Below are positions 7,642-16,985 of a stretch of 64,000 bases of DNA, piece by piece. Numbering within the stretch: the first letter of the stretch is position 1; the number at the start of each line of letters is the position of its first letter. The DNA is taken from assembly GCF_008693385.1 (NCBI RefSeq), contig NZ_CP044065.1, positions 310,001 to 374,000 of the forward strand. The letters run 5' to 3'. The notes under the pieces are model-generated. The model saw nothing but the letters and a program-made list of their open reading frames with translations. It was not told the origin of the DNA and made no database searches. Source of the DNA: Cupriavidus pauculus. GTDB lineage: Bacteria; Pseudomonadota; Gammaproteobacteria; Burkholderiales; Burkholderiaceae. Made by a program: the position numbers and the translations under genes.

Positions 7642-8117
7642 CAGAAGGCCTCGTTGCGCATGGTGGCCGCCACGCGAAAGCGGTACTTGCCGCCGGTGGA
7701 GGTGTAGAACGCGGCCACGACGGGGGTGAGCAGCGGCCAGTTGCAGGTGACCTCGATGATCACGATGTCGCCGGCCGAGCCGAACATGCCCGCGCCGCTG
7801 GCCTGCGAGGTACCGTTGACCCGCGTGGTGACCTGCGCGCCGGACATGTCGTACACCCCGAGCGAACTGTCGTGGATTTTCTCGAGCACGGCGCGATAGC
7901 GCTGCTGGCTGCTCGTGTTGGGGTCGAGGTTGGTCTGGCCCGTCACCGCATAGCGCGCGCCTTCGCGCACCGCGTGCTGCATGGTGAGGTTGGCCCACAT
8001 CATCGCGCTGAAGTCGATGATGGAAAAGAACGTGAGGAAGAACAACGGGGCCACGAGCGCGAACTCGACGGCGCTGGCGCCACGCGTGCGAGCGCGACGA
8101 AGGATGCGTGCAGTCAT
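7641..8117 (-). CDS. tadE: TadE minor pseudopilin
   Basis: A 158-residue protein beginning MTARILRRARTRGASAVEFALVAPLFFLTFFSIIDF. The SAVEFAL motif with Glu at the +5-like position marks a TadE prepilin-type signal, processed by the operon's TadV peptidase. The start at 8117 follows a strong AGGGGGGA ribosome site; an upstream in-frame ATG lacks one. It lies 32 bases after tadC and overlaps the following TadE-like gene. Expected at the inner membrane and periplasm, in pilus assembly. Confidence 0.88.
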   Translation of the reverse strand: MTARILRRARTRGASAVEFALVAPLFFLTFFSIIDFSAMMWANLTMQHAVREGARYAVTGQTNLDPNTSSQQRYRAVLEKIHDSSLGVYDMSGAQVTTRVNGTSQASGAGMFGSAGDIVIIEVTCNWPLLTPVVAAFYTSTGGKYRFRVAATMRNEAF

Positions 8118-8149
8118 GGGAATCCCCCCTTGCATGGCAGCGTGGGCGG

Positions 8150-9106
8150 CTATCCGCCCTGTCCCATCATGAACGGCATGAGCGCGCGATAGAACTGCAG
8201 CGCGGGCGAGCCGAGCAGTACGACCATCAGCGACGGAAAGATAAAGAAGATGAGCGGGAACAGCAGCTTGACCGCGATCTTCGCCGCGCATTCCTCGGCG
8301 CGCTGTCGGCGCCGTGTGCGCAGCGTATCGGCCTGCACGCGCAGCGACTCCGCGATGCTCGTGCCGAAGCGGTCCGCCTGAACGAGCATGCTGACCAGCA
8401 TGTCCACGTCATCGACGTCCGTGCGCAGCGCGAGATTGCGCAGTGCCTTTTCGCGCGAGAGGCCGGCGCGCAACTCCAGCACCAGCAGTTCGAGCTCTTC
8501 GCCCAGCGCGCCGCGCTGGCTGCGCAGTTCCTCCACCACCTTGAGCAGCGCCGCATCGAGCGCGAGGCCCGCCTCCACGCAGACCGTGATCAGGTCCAGC
8601 GCATCGGGGAACGCCTCGAAGATTTCCTGCTTGCGCTGGCGGATGCGCCGGCGCAGGACGAGGTCCGGCAGGTAGAAGCCCGCGATGGCCGCGGCGAGCA
8701 TCGCGATGGGCAACAGCCGCGGGTTGTCCTCGCTGACCACACCGCCCGTGGCGAGGAACACCGCAAGCGGGAACGCAAGTGCCAGCGCGGTCTTGGCCGC
8801 GAAGTAGACGGGAATCGCCGCGGGGCTGCGCCAGCCGGCGTTCATGAAGCGCGTGCGCAGCACCGAGCCGTCCCAGCCTTCCTTCGGCACGGCGAGCTTC
8901 GCGAGGGGCTTCGATGCCTGCGCGAGCCGTTGCAGCCATTCGTCCTGCAGGACCGACGGCGTGTCGTCCTCCCCGGCCGTGGCGCGCGAAGCCTCTTGGA
9001 TGCGCTTGCGCGAAGCATCGGGCTGGAGCAGCAACATCGCCGCGAGCGCCGCGCCAAAGGCCAGCACGAACGTCAGCACCAGTACCGCGATCTGTTCGAC
9101 TTTCAT
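8150..9106 (-). CDS. tadC: Tad pilus inner-membrane platform protein TadC
   Basis: A 318-residue polytopic protein of the type II secretion GspF family. The N-terminal membrane segment (QIAVLVLTFVLAFGAALAAML) is followed by a cytoplasmic linker, two membrane segments (about residues 95-140), the T2SSF domain LDLITVCVEAGLALDAALLKVV plus LRAGLSREKALRNLALRTDVDDVDMLVSMLVQADRFGTSIAESLR, and a C-terminal pair of segments (VKLLFPLIFFIFPSLMVVLLG). It pairs with TadB to form the platform that the TadA ATPase drives. It sits 30 bases downstream of tadB. Confidence 0.93.
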   Translation of the reverse strand: MKVEQIAVLVLTFVLAFGAALAAMLLLQPDASRKRIQEASRATAGEDDTPSVLQDEWLQRLAQASKPLAKLAVPKEGWDGSVLRTRFMNAGWRSPAAIPVYFAAKTALALAFPLAVFLATGGVVSEDNPRLLPIAMLAAAIAGFYLPDLVLRRRIRQRKQEIFEAFPDALDLITVCVEAGLALDAALLKVVEELRSQRGALGEELELLVLELRAGLSREKALRNLALRTDVDDVDMLVSMLVQADRFGTSIAESLRVQADTLRTRRRQRAEECAAKIAVKLLFPLIFFIFPSLMVVLLGSPALQFYRALMPFMMGQGG

Positions 9107-9136
9107 GTCGCACTCCTCATGGCGATCTCCCGGTGT

Positions 9137-10120
9137 CTAGATATGGATCCGCACGATCCGGCGCATCCACACGAGTCCCAGCGCCATCAGCAGCAGCGCA
9201 TAGCCGACGATCCACGGTCCGGCCGGATCGTTGCGCAGCGGCTTGAGAAAGCCGGGGTTCACGAGGTACATCGCGCCCGCCAGCCCGAACGGCAGCAACG
9301 CGAGGATGATGCCGGACAGCCGCCCCTCGGCCGACAGCACGCGCACCTGGCCCATGAGCTTCATGCGTTCGCGAATGATGTAGGCGACGTTGCCGAGAAT
9401 CTCGGCCAGATTGCCGCCCGACTCCCGCTGGATCAGCACCGCGATGACGAGGTAGCGCAGGTCGGGCAGCGGCGCGCGCTCGGCCAGGTTGGTCAGTGCA
9501 TCGTGCATCGAGGCGCCGTAGTTGATCTCGTCGAACGTGGTGCGGAACTCGGCGCCGAGCGGATCGGACAATTCGGCACCGGCCATATCGAGCGCGCTCG
9601 AGAACGAGTGGCCGGCGCGCAGCGCGCGGCTGATCATGTCCGCGGCCTCGGGCAACTGCATCTCGATGCGTGCGAGCCGGCGCGCGCGGCGGCGCTGCAC
9701 GTGCCAGAACGGCAGCACGAGCCAGCCGAGGCAGGCGACGGTCAGCATGAGGTCGGGCACGCCCAGCAGCCGGCCCAGCAGCCACAGCGCCACCGGCGGC
9801 AGGAACGTGATGGTCGTGAACGTCGAGACGTTCCACCGCAGCCCCGACTGCATCAGCATGCGGTCCAGCGCGTGGATGCGCGGCATGCGCTCGAGCAGCG
9901 CCGCGACGAATGGCGAGCGGCTGAACGCGCGGTCCTTGACGATGGAGCCGGCACCGTTGCCGTCTTCCTGCCAGCTCGCTTCCGACACCGCGCGCAGGCG
10001 GCGGTCGAAGCGGCGCGCGGCCGCGCTATGGCGGCGCATCCACCATTGATAGCCGAGCGCGAGCATCACGACGATGGCGATGAAGAGCGACAGCGCGAAG
10101 CCGATCAGCGTGTTGTCCAT
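9137..10120 (-). CDS. tadB: Tad pilus inner-membrane platform protein TadB
   Basis: A 327-residue GspF-family protein. Membrane segments are seen at about residues 5-25, 95-135 and at the C terminus. The T2SSF domain reads MQLPEAADMISRALRAGHSFSSALDMAG and later IQRESGGNLAEILGNVAYIIRERMKLMGQVRVLSAEGRLSG. The start at 10120 (MDNTLIGFALSL) has GGAG seven bases upstream; a TTG four codons earlier overlaps that ribosome site and is less likely. The gap to tadA is 12 bases, consistent with a tightly coupled operon. Together with TadC it should form the assembly platform for the Flp pilus. Confidence 0.93.
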   Translation of the reverse strand: MDNTLIGFALSLFIAIVVMLALGYQWWMRRHSAAARRFDRRLRAVSEASWQEDGNGAGSIVKDRAFSRSPFVAALLERMPRIHALDRMLMQSGLRWNVSTFTTITFLPPVALWLLGRLLGVPDLMLTVACLGWLVLPFWHVQRRRARRLARIEMQLPEAADMISRALRAGHSFSSALDMAGAELSDPLGAEFRTTFDEINYGASMHDALTNLAERAPLPDLRYLVIAVLIQRESGGNLAEILGNVAYIIRERMKLMGQVRVLSAEGRLSGIILALLPFGLAGAMYLVNPGFLKPLRNDPAGPWIVGYALLLMALGLVWMRRIVRIHI

Positions 10121-10132
10121 GGCGGTCTCCAA

Positions 10133-11545
10133 TCAGACGTCGAACCGTATCGAAGGCTCGTAGAGCCGCTCGGGCACCGACAGCCCGAACGCGGCGAGGC
10201 GGTCCGAGAAGTGCGGCCGCACGCCCGTCGCGCAGAAGTAGCCCTTGACCCGGCCGTCGGCATCGACGCCCGAGCGCTTGAACGTGAAGATCTCCTGCAT
10301 GTTGACGACGTCGCTCTCCATGCCCGTGACTTCCTGGATGCTCAGCAGCTTGCGGCGGCCATCGGTCAGCCGCGATACCTGCAGGATCACCGTGATGGCG
10401 GACGTGATCTGCTGGCGCATCGTGCGCGGCGGCAGCGAGAGGCCCGCCATGCTGACCATGTTCTCGAGGCGCGTGAGCGCGTCGCGCGGGCTGTTCGCGT
10501 GGATCGTGGCGAGCGAGCCTTCGTGGCCGGTGTTCATCGCGTGGAGCATGTCGAGCGCTTCCGCGCCGCGCACTTCGCCGAGGATGATGCGGTCCGGGCG
10601 CATCCGCAGCGCATTGCGCACGAGCGAGCGCTGCGTGATCTCGCCACGGCCCTCGATGTTGGGCGGACGCGTTTCCAGCCGCAGCACGTGGTCCTGCCGC
10701 AGCTGCAGTTCGGCCGCGTCCTCGATGGTCACCACGCGCTCGCTGGCGGGAATGAAGCCCGAGAGGATGTTCAGCATCGTGGTCTTGCCGCTGCCGGTGC
10801 CGCCGGAGATCAGGATATTGAGCTTGGCCTTGACCATCGCCTCGATCAGCTGCGCCATCGGCGGCGTCAGCGTCTGGAGTTCGACCAGGTCCTTGACCAT
10901 CAGCGGATTCACCGCGAAGCGGCGAATCGACAGCAGCGGGCCATCGACGGCCGAGGGCGGGATGATCGCGTTGATGCGCGAGCCGTCGGGCAGGCGCGCA
11001 TCGACCATCGGGCTCGATTCGTCGATGCGCCGGCCCACGCGCGAGACCATGCGGTCGATCACCTTGAGCAGGTGCGCGTCGTCGTGGAACGTCACGTCGG
11101 TGAGTTCGAGCTTGCCGCGCCGTTCCACGTAGACCTTGCTCGCGGTGTTGACGAGGATGTCCGAGATCGTGGGATCGGCGAGCAGCGGTTCCAGCGGACC
11201 GTAGCCGAGCATCTCGTCGCGCACGTCGGAGACGAGCCTGCGCCGTTCGGCCTCGTTGATCGGGATATTGCGTTCCTCGATGATGCGCTCGACGAGCACC
11301 GCGATTTCACGGCGTACCTGATCGGGCGTGAGGCGCTGCAGCTTTTCCAGTTCCACGCGCTCGATGATGGCCGCGTGGATATCGAGCTTGAGTTGCTGAT
11401 AGGCGGCGTTGGCGCCCGACCCGGGGGGCTGGGCGCTACCGCCGCCCGGATGGCAGGCGTTGGCCGCGGTGCCGGTATCGGCGGCCACCACATGGTCCGG
11501 CATGGCCTCGCCGGCTTTCTCGAACAGTTGGGCGCGCAGGGACAT
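10133..11545 (-). CDS. tadA: Tad pilus assembly ATPase TadA (CpaF family)
   Basis: A 470-residue cytoplasmic secretion ATPase. The helical N-terminal domain (about 50-130) is followed by the CpaF core: a Walker A site [11 protein letters not shown] with Lys254, the Asp box [11 protein letters not shown], the Walker B region [19 protein letters not shown], and the His box [23 protein letters not shown]. These are the marks of bifunctional assembly/retraction ATPases of Tad systems. The first 45 residues are low-complexity (Gly/Ala/Pro) and vary in the family. It is followed 12 bases later by tadB and preceded by tadZ. Confidence 0.96.
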   Translation of the reverse strand: MSLRAQLFEKAGEAMPDHVVAADTGTAANACHPGGGSAQPPGSGANAAYQQLKLDIHAAIIERVELEKLQRLTPDQVRREIAVLVERIIEERNIPINEAERRRLVSDVRDEMLGYGPLEPLLADPTISDILVNTASKVYVERRGKLELTDVTFHDDAHLLKVIDRMVSRVGRRIDESSPMVDARLPDGSRINAIIPPSAVDGPLLSIRRFAVNPLMVKDLVELQTLTPPMAQLIEAMVKAKLNILISGGTGSGKTTMLNILSGFIPASERVVTIEDAAELQLRQDHVLRLETRPPNIEGRGEITQRSLVRNALRMRPDRIILGEVRGAEALDMLHAMNTGHEGSLATIHANSPRDALTRLENMVSMAGLSLPPRTMRQQITSAITVILQVSRLTDGRRKLLSIQEVTGMESDVVNMQEIFTFKRSGVDADGRVKGYFCATGVRPHFSDRLAAFGLSVPERLYEPSIRFDV

Positions 11546-11581
11546 GGCGGTTCTCCGTGGGGGTCTCGATCGGTGGCGGCG

Positions 11582-12790
11582 TCAGGCCTGCTTGCCGAGC
11601 GCGAGCGGCCGGGCCGGCGCGGCGCGGTGGCCCAGCAGCCGCGAGAACAAGCCTTCTTCGCGCGCGCCGGCCTGCGGGAACATGTCATCGACCATGCGCG
11701 TGAACGCGCGCGAGATCGCGCTGTGCGGCGCGAGCTGCAGCACGGGCACGCCCTGGTTGGCCGCTTCGCGCGCGGTCTTCGGATCGTGCGGCAGCGTATG
11801 GGCCACGCGCGCGCCGAGGGTTTCCTCGAGCGTGCGTCCGGTGATGGGTGCGTGGCGATCGAACTGGTTGACGACCAGCTGCGTGCGTTCGGCCGGGTAG
11901 CCGAGCGAACGGAAGATGTCCAGCAGATGGCGGCCCGCGCGCAGGTAGGGCAGCGACAGTTGCGTGACGCAGTGGATCGAGTCGCTGTGGTCGAGCACCA
12001 TGATCGACGACGGATTGATCTCCTGCCCGACGTCGAACACGAGCACGTCGTACGCGGGTCGCGCGAGGTCGAGGATCAGTTCGAGATGCGCGGCCTTGAG
12101 ATCGCCGGCCTTGACCGGATCGCCGGCGCCGGCGATCACGTCGAGATTCGGATGCGCATGCGTGATGCATGCATCGAGCAGCGCGAGATCGAGCCGGCCC
12201 GCCTGCTGGCAGATATCGGCAATGGTGGCGGGCGGCTTCTTGTCGGTGACGACGAACGCGGCGTCTCCGAACTGCTGCACGAGGTCCACGAGCAGCACGC
12301 GCTTGCCGCGCAGCGCGGCCACCGCATGCGCGAAGTTCGCCGCGACGAAGGTGGTGCCGGCACCGCCCTTGCACGAGGAGAACGAAATGGTGCGCGCCTC
12401 GGCCTGCATCTCGGCCGGTGTGCGCGCGGCCACGCGGCAGAGCTCGGCGTGGAATTCGCGCGGGTCGAGCGGCCAGCGCAGCACGCTGCGCACGCCCATG
12501 CGCATCGCGCGCATCAGCAGGTCCGCGGACGGCGCCGGCGTGACGAGGATGCAGGGCACGTCGCCCGGTTCCGGAAAGCGCTGGCGCAGCCGTTCGAGCA
12601 CGTCGGCGTCGAACTCGTCCGCCTGCAGCACGAGGAAATCCGACGTGTGGATCAGGCCGGCCATGGCGAGCGCCTTGGCGGGCTCCGCGCACACGAGCTG
12701 CGGCTGGCGCTGGATGTCGGCCTGCTGGGCCAGCGCCAGCATCTGCCGTGCGCGGGTGTCGTCGGCCGACACCAGGATAAGCTTTGCCAT
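11582..12790 (-). CDS. tadZ: Tad pilus localisation protein TadZ (CpaE family)
   Basis: A 402-residue protein with an N-terminal atypical receiver-like domain (residues 1-120, MAKLILVSADDTRARQML) and a C-terminal MinD/ParA-type ATPase domain. The deviant Walker A motif SCKGGAGTTFVAANFAHAVAAL is intact. LILDLARPAYDVLVFDVGQEIN corresponds to the Walker B/switch region, and FDRHAPITGRTLEETLG follows. TadZ proteins localise the Tad machinery, often at the cell pole. The receiver-like part keeps acidic residues near the N terminus but lacks a clear phosphorylation triad. The start has an upstream GGAG-type site, 24 bases after the lipoprotein gene. Confidence 0.93.
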   Translation of the reverse strand: MAKLILVSADDTRARQMLALAQQADIQRQPQLVCAEPAKALAMAGLIHTSDFLVLQADEFDADVLERLRQRFPEPGDVPCILVTPAPSADLLMRAMRMGVRSVLRWPLDPREFHAELCRVAARTPAEMQAEARTISFSSCKGGAGTTFVAANFAHAVAALRGKRVLLVDLVQQFGDAAFVVTDKKPPATIADICQQAGRLDLALLDACITHAHPNLDVIAGAGDPVKAGDLKAAHLELILDLARPAYDVLVFDVGQEINPSSIMVLDHSDSIHCVTQLSLPYLRAGRHLLDIFRSLGYPAERTQLVVNQFDRHAPITGRTLEETLGARVAHTLPHDPKTAREAANQGVPVLQLAPHSAISRAFTRMVDDMFPQAGAREEGLFSRLLGHRAAPARPLALGKQA

Positions 12791-12814
12791 GGCGAATCTC
12801 CGTTGGATGCAAGT

Positions 12815-13117
12815 TCAGGGCGAACCCACGCTGCCGCCGCCCACGCCGATCACGTACGCATTGGTGTCGGTCGGCGGATTGCGAAAGGACTGGTTGTAGC
12901 GGTCCATGGCGAACGTGGCCGCGCGGCCATCGACGCCCGTGACGGGGTCGGGGTTGTATGGCGCATTGGGATTGAGCGTCTGCATCATGCGCACGGTGCG
13001 CACGGCGTCACCGAAGTGCGCGTCCCAGACGGGCGAGGTGTTCATGCAGCCCCCGAGGCCGAGCGTGAGCAGCGCGCCGAGGACGGTGAGGGCGGTGGCG
13101 ATGGGACGTGAGTTCAT
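12815..13117 (-). CDS. Small Tad-operon lipoprotein
   Basis: A 100-residue lipoprotein. The signal sequence MNSRPIATALTVLGALLTLGLGGC ends in the lipobox LGGC (Cys24), followed by MNTSP. The mature part is about 75 residues and has no recognised domain. It starts after a strong AAGGAG site, 28 bases below the secretin gene. Position and lipidation suggest an outer-membrane pilotin or CpaD/TadD-like helper for the RcpA secretin, but length and sequence do not allow naming it. Confidence 0.85.
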   Translation of the reverse strand: MNSRPIATALTVLGALLTLGLGGCMNTSPVWDAHFGDAVRTVRMMQTLNPNAPYNPDPVTGVDGRAATFAMDRYNQSFRNPPTDTNAYVIGVGGGSVGSP

Positions 13118-13145
13118 GTCGGTCTCCTTGACGATGCCGTGCGGA

Positions 13146-15086
13146 CTACTGCGTGCTGCTGGCCGCCGCCAGCGAGGACGCCGTGGCGGGGGGCGCGGAG
13201 GGCGGCAGCGCGGCCGTCGGTGTGAAGCCGCCGCTCGCCGGTTGCTGCGGCGTCGGTGCCAGCGGCGTTGCGGTGACGGCAGGGTCCGCAACCGTGTTGA
13301 CCGTTGCCGGCGCCGGCGCGATCGATGTGGTCGGGGGCAGGGCGCTGCCGGGGGCGGGCATCGGTTGCGGCTGCGGCACGACCATCGGCGGCGTGCGCGG
13401 GTGGCCTTCCATATTGCCGTTGATAAAGACCTCGCCCGGCGTCACTGGCCCGAACGAATCGGTCGGCATCGGATAGTTGGCCGGCAGCGGCTTGACCAGA
13501 CGCGGCGTTACCACGAACAGCAGTTCGCTGCGGTCCTGCTGGAAGTTCGTGCTGCGGAACAGGTTGCCGAGAATCGGCAGCTCGCTCGCGCCGGGCAGTC
13601 CCTTGAGGCTGCCCGTCACACCGCTCTTGATCAGGCCGCCGATGGCGAAGCTCTGGCCGTCCATCACCTGCAGCGTGGTGGACGCGCGTCGCGTATTGAT
13701 CAGCGGCAGGATCGTCGATCCGGACAGGTTCGGCGCGGTGAGCGCGACGCCCGTCGGCGACAGTTCGGAGACTTCCGGTGCCACCTTGAGGTTGATGCGC
13801 CCGTTGGCGAGCACCGTCGGCGTGAAGCGCAGGCCCACACCGAAGGTTTCTTCCTGCAGCACGATCGAGGTCACGCCGCCGAACGTCGATTGCGGCACGG
13901 GAATGAAGACCTTGCCGCCGGCGAGGAAGCTCGCTTCCTGCCCGCTGATCGCCATCAGGTTCGGTTCGGCGAGGATCTTGACGAGGCTGTCGCCCTTCTG
14001 CGCGTCGATCGCGACCTGGAAGGGCAGGTTGTTCGCCTTCGAGCCGGTGATCACGCCCGAGGCGCCCGAGAGGAAGTTCGCGAGCAGGCCGAACGACCAG
14101 CTGCCGAACGCGCCCTGCAGGTTCGCGGCCGCGCCGAGCTGGTCGATGAGCGTCTTCGACACCTCGGCCACCTTCACCTCGAGCATCACCTGCTGCGGGG
14201 CATCGACGGACATCATGTTGATGATGCGCGGGTTGCGAACGGGCATGCCGCCGTTGCTCGTGGCGGCAAGGTTGTTGGCCATCGGCATCATTGCACCGCC
14301 CATCGCACCGCCCATCGCCATGGCCGGCATCATCGGCATGCCAGGCGTGCCCGGCGTGGGCGCCGGCGTGCCCATCGGCTGCTGCGGCGCCTGCAGCGGG
14401 CTGCGGCTCTGGCGCTGCACGAAGGCGTTGGCGATATCCATGATCTGCTGCGCGACGATCGCGTCCGGCACATTGCCGGACAGCACGAGGCTGTCGGCCG
14501 CCGCGGAGACGCGCACCGCGCGGGCCTGCGGCAGCAGCGAGTGGAGCGCGGACTGCAGGCCGGCCGGATCGGCACCGACCGTCACGTCGATCACCGTGCA
14601 GCGGCCGCTGCGTCCCTGCACGATCATGTTCGTGGTGCCGACGTCGAGGCCGAGCACATAGAGTGTCTGCGGCGAGACCAGCATCGCCTGGACGATGCTC
14701 GGATTGCCGAGCGTGCGCGTGCGCACGGGCTCGGGCAGCGGCAGCATGCGCGACTTGCCGATGGGCACGGTGACCTGTTCGGGCTCGGCGGCGGCGCCGA
14801 CGCAGCTGGGGCCGCGGCTGATGCTGCCGTCGGCCGGTGCTGCCGGCGCGGCGGCGGCGCCGATGGTCAGCTGGATCGGGCCCGTCGCCGCGATGCGTGT
14901 CGGCTGCCCCGCGGCGGCCGAAGCCGCTGCCGCTTCCTCCGCGGCCTGTACCTGCTCGCTGGCCAGCCAGACGCTGACGAACGCGAGGCTCGCGAGGGTG
15001 GTGGTACGCAGGACCCGGCGCATGCGCGGGCGATCGGTGGAGCGCGTAGACCGTGGGGTCCGCGCGGGCGTATGGCTGGCTTTCAT
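13146..15086 (-). CDS. rcpA: Tad pilus outer-membrane secretin (RcpA/CpaC)
   Basis: A 646-residue secretin. After a long basic N terminus the signal peptide TTLASLAFVSVWLASEQVQA is seen. The RcpA N-domain (about residues 95-160) carries VPIGKSRMLPLPEPVRTRTLGNPSIVQAMLVSPQTLYVLGLDVGTTN, and a BON-like part follows. The secretin core from about residue 290 shows VMLEVKVAEVSKTLIDQLG, LAEPNLMAISGQEASFLAGG and VAPEVSELSP, ending in ELPILGNLFRSTNFQQDRSELLFVVTPRLVKP. A Met/Pro/Gly-rich insert lies around residues 245-275, and the last 100 residues are a Pro/Ala/Thr tail. It should form the outer-membrane channel for the Flp pilus. The start at 15086 has GGGGGA upstream. Confidence 0.95.
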   Translation of the reverse strand: MKASHTPARTPRSTRSTDRPRMRRVLRTTTLASLAFVSVWLASEQVQAAEEAAAASAAAGQPTRIAATGPIQLTIGAAAAPAAPADGSISRGPSCVGAAAEPEQVTVPIGKSRMLPLPEPVRTRTLGNPSIVQAMLVSPQTLYVLGLDVGTTNMIVQGRSGRCTVIDVTVGADPAGLQSALHSLLPQARAVRVSAAADSLVLSGNVPDAIVAQQIMDIANAFVQRQSRSPLQAPQQPMGTPAPTPGTPGMPMMPAMAMGGAMGGAMMPMANNLAATSNGGMPVRNPRIINMMSVDAPQQVMLEVKVAEVSKTLIDQLGAAANLQGAFGSWSFGLLANFLSGASGVITGSKANNLPFQVAIDAQKGDSLVKILAEPNLMAISGQEASFLAGGKVFIPVPQSTFGGVTSIVLQEETFGVGLRFTPTVLANGRINLKVAPEVSELSPTGVALTAPNLSGSTILPLINTRRASTTLQVMDGQSFAIGGLIKSGVTGSLKGLPGASELPILGNLFRSTNFQQDRSELLFVVTPRLVKPLPANYPMPTDSFGPVTPGEVFINGNMEGHPRTPPMVVPQPQPMPAPGSALPPTTSIAPAPATVNTVADPAVTATPLAPTPQQPASGGFTPTAALPPSAPPATASSLAAASSTQ

Positions 15087-15118
15087 TTCGATTCCCCCGG
15101 TGGATATGGACACGGTGC

Positions 15119-15958
15119 TTAGAAGCACTCCTGGTTCTGTTGCATGCCGCTGATCACGCCGACGCACTGGCTGTTGAGCTTTTTCTCGACGACGCGTTGC
15201 ACGACCTGCACGGCACGGACGACCGGCGCGGGCGCGGCGGCCTGCACCACGGGCTCGTTGAGCAGGCTGCGCTTGGTGGCGCCCGCCGTATCGACGGGGC
15301 GCTGCTCGACCTGGTTGCGCAGCACGAGCGAGAGCGAGCCGACGCTACGCGCGAGGTCGAGTTTCTCCGCCTCGACCGGCGACACTTCGAGGGTTACCGC
15401 GTTGACGACCTTCGGCTTGGTTTCGTCGCGGTTCACTTCCTGCGCCACGGCGAGCACGAGGATCTTCTCGAGCACGATCTTCGAGATCGATTGCTCGGGT
15501 TGCGCGCCGTCGGGTTTGTCCTTTTGCGTATTGACGATGATGTCGACGAAGCTGCCGGGCAGCGCGAAGCCCGCCACGCCAACCACGTCGTTCACGCGCA
15601 CGGTGATCGCGCGCTTGCCTTCGGCAATGACGGCCGAGAGGCCACCCTTGGTGCCCGCGGGCGTGAGCTTCGACTCGAGGATCGGCTCGCCGCGCATCAC
15701 ACTTGCCTTGGTCACGCGGCCGTCGATCGTGGCGACGTCGCGCATCGCGCCCGGCGGCAGGCTTTCGCGCGGCCAATCGACGAGCTTGACGAACTCGGGC
15801 GCGAGGCGTTGCCCGAGATTGATGTCGGCGGTAGCGACCGCGACCTTGGTGGTGCTGCCGGCGCTCTGCTGGACCATCCAGCGCGAGGCCATCACTACCG
15901 CCGCCAGGCCCGCGAGGGCTGCGACCAGCAGCATCACCAGTGTGCGTACGTTTCTCAT
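15119..15958 (-). CDS. cpaB: Tad pilus protein CpaB/RcpC
   Basis: A 279-residue protein with an N-terminal membrane anchor (MRNVRTLVMLLVAALAGLAAVVMASRWM). An SAF domain follows (KVAVATADINLGQRLAPEFVKLVDWPRESLPPGA), then the RcpC-type domain (MRGEPILESKLTPAGTKGGLSAVIAEGKRAITVRVNDVVGVAGFALPGSFVDI). Members stabilise the secretin, probably through peptidoglycan or glycan contacts in the periplasm. A short Cys-containing tail (QCVGVISGMQQNQECF) is unusual and could be disulfide-bonded. The start at 15958 follows a GGAGGG site 13 bases upstream; the secretin gene begins 32 bases after its stop. Confidence 0.92.
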   Translation of the reverse strand: MRNVRTLVMLLVAALAGLAAVVMASRWMVQQSAGSTTKVAVATADINLGQRLAPEFVKLVDWPRESLPPGAMRDVATIDGRVTKASVMRGEPILESKLTPAGTKGGLSAVIAEGKRAITVRVNDVVGVAGFALPGSFVDIIVNTQKDKPDGAQPEQSISKIVLEKILVLAVAQEVNRDETKPKVVNAVTLEVSPVEAEKLDLARSVGSLSLVLRNQVEQRPVDTAGATKRSLLNEPVVQAAAPAPVVRAVQVVQRVVEKKLNSQCVGVISGMQQNQECF

Positions 15959-16075
15959 TTCAAGGTCCCTCCGGTCTGTCGGTGCGAACGCATGCACGCC
16001 GCCCTGGCCGCGCCGGTTGCCGGCGCGCCATGGTCGTGATGCGGTGGTGCGGTAATGCGGGCGAGCGTCGCTGCG

Positions 16076-16258
16076 CTAGCGGAACATTCGGCCCGCGAGC
16101 TGCCGCATGTGGCGGCCCGCCTGCAGCGGCGCCTCGCCCTGCGGCGAGCGGCTCCAGAAGCGGGAGGGGCAGGGGCGCTGGCTGGCGGCGGCGGTGTCGC
16201 CGGCGTTGCTGTCGCCGTCCTTGCGTGCGTTGCGTGCGTTGCGGTCTGACCTGGCCAT
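16076..16258 (-). CDS. Possible small basic protein in the Tad operon
   Basis: A 60-residue frame, MARSDRNARNARKDGD..., lies between tadV and cpaB. It has a GGGAG sequence nine bases before the ATG, mostly G/C third positions and a net basic composition. No signal peptide, membrane segment or domain is visible. It fills a gap of 360 bases in an otherwise compact operon, so either it is a real small gene or this is spacer. I do not recognise it. Confidence 0.4.
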   Translation of the reverse strand: MARSDRNARNARKDGDSNAGDTAAASQRPCPSRFWSRSPQGEAPLQAGRHMRQLAGRMFR

Positions 16259-16319
16259 GATGTTTCTCCCGTTCCTGACTTCCCTGTGTTGCCTGTCGAA
16301 TGCCCGTCGGTGGCCGGCG

Positions 16320-16934
16320 TCAGAGGACGCCCGTCATGACCAGCAGGACGCCGCCCGCGATGGCGACTGCATAGGGCAGCCGCGCGGTGGTCGTCATGTT
16401 CGTTTGCGCGGTGCCTTCGCTGCCGGCGCGCCAGCTGAACGGCAGCCACAGCAGCGTGCCCATCACCCCGGCCATCGTGCGGCGCACGTGCCGGCGCATC
16501 ACCATGGTCCACACTGCCATCGCCCCGCCGCACAGCAGCGTGGCGATCAGAATCTCGAGAGCGGTCTCGGGGCCGACGAACGCGCCCACGCAGGCCATCA
16601 GCTTTGCGTCGCCCGCGCCCACCGCGCTGACGAGGTACAGCACGACGAAGGGCGCGATGCCGGCCGCGAGGCCGGTGAACCAGAGCCATGCGCCAGGGCC
16701 CGCCCCATGCAGCGCGATCTGCAGCAGCAGGGCCGCGATGGCGGCCGTGGCGACGAGCCGGTTCGGAATACGATGACTGCGGAAATCGGTCACGGCGGCC
16801 GTGCCCACCAGCGCCAGCAGGCCGATGGCGGTCAGCGCATCGAAGCGGCCCAGCTGTCCGGCGGTGGCCATGCCGGCGAGCGCGGCGAGCGGCTCCAGCA
16901 GGCGGGACAGCGAGCTGACGGGTTCGATGGCCAT
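16320..16934 (-). CDS. tadV: Prepilin peptidase TadV (CpaA family)
   Basis: A 204-residue polytopic aspartic protease of the A24A family, the short form without the methylase domain. The two catalytic aspartates are visible: Asp50 in AAVTDFRSHRIPN and Asp109 in the family motif GAGDAKLMA. Several hydrophobic segments surround them. It should cleave the Flp prepilin and the TadE/F pseudopilins at the inner membrane. It begins 107 bases after flp, and a strong RNA hairpin lies in that gap. Confidence 0.93.
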   Translation of the reverse strand: MAIEPVSSLSRLLEPLAALAGMATAGQLGRFDALTAIGLLALVGTAAVTDFRSHRIPNRLVATAAIAALLLQIALHGAGPGAWLWFTGLAAGIAPFVVLYLVSAVGAGDAKLMACVGAFVGPETALEILIATLLCGGAMAVWTMVMRRHVRRTMAGVMGTLLWLPFSWRAGSEGTAQTNMTTTARLPYAVAIAGGVLLVMTGVL

Positions 16935-16985
16935 GATGCGATCCTTTCAATCGTTGAACGATGAAGCACGGAGGCGCGGCGCGAA

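Noticed and set aside
8108..13111. Very long open frame on the plus strand opposite the Tad genes
   Set aside because: It is antisense to well-supported tad genes, Arg/His/Ala-rich and without motifs; long antisense frames are expected in GC-rich DNA with strong third-position bias.
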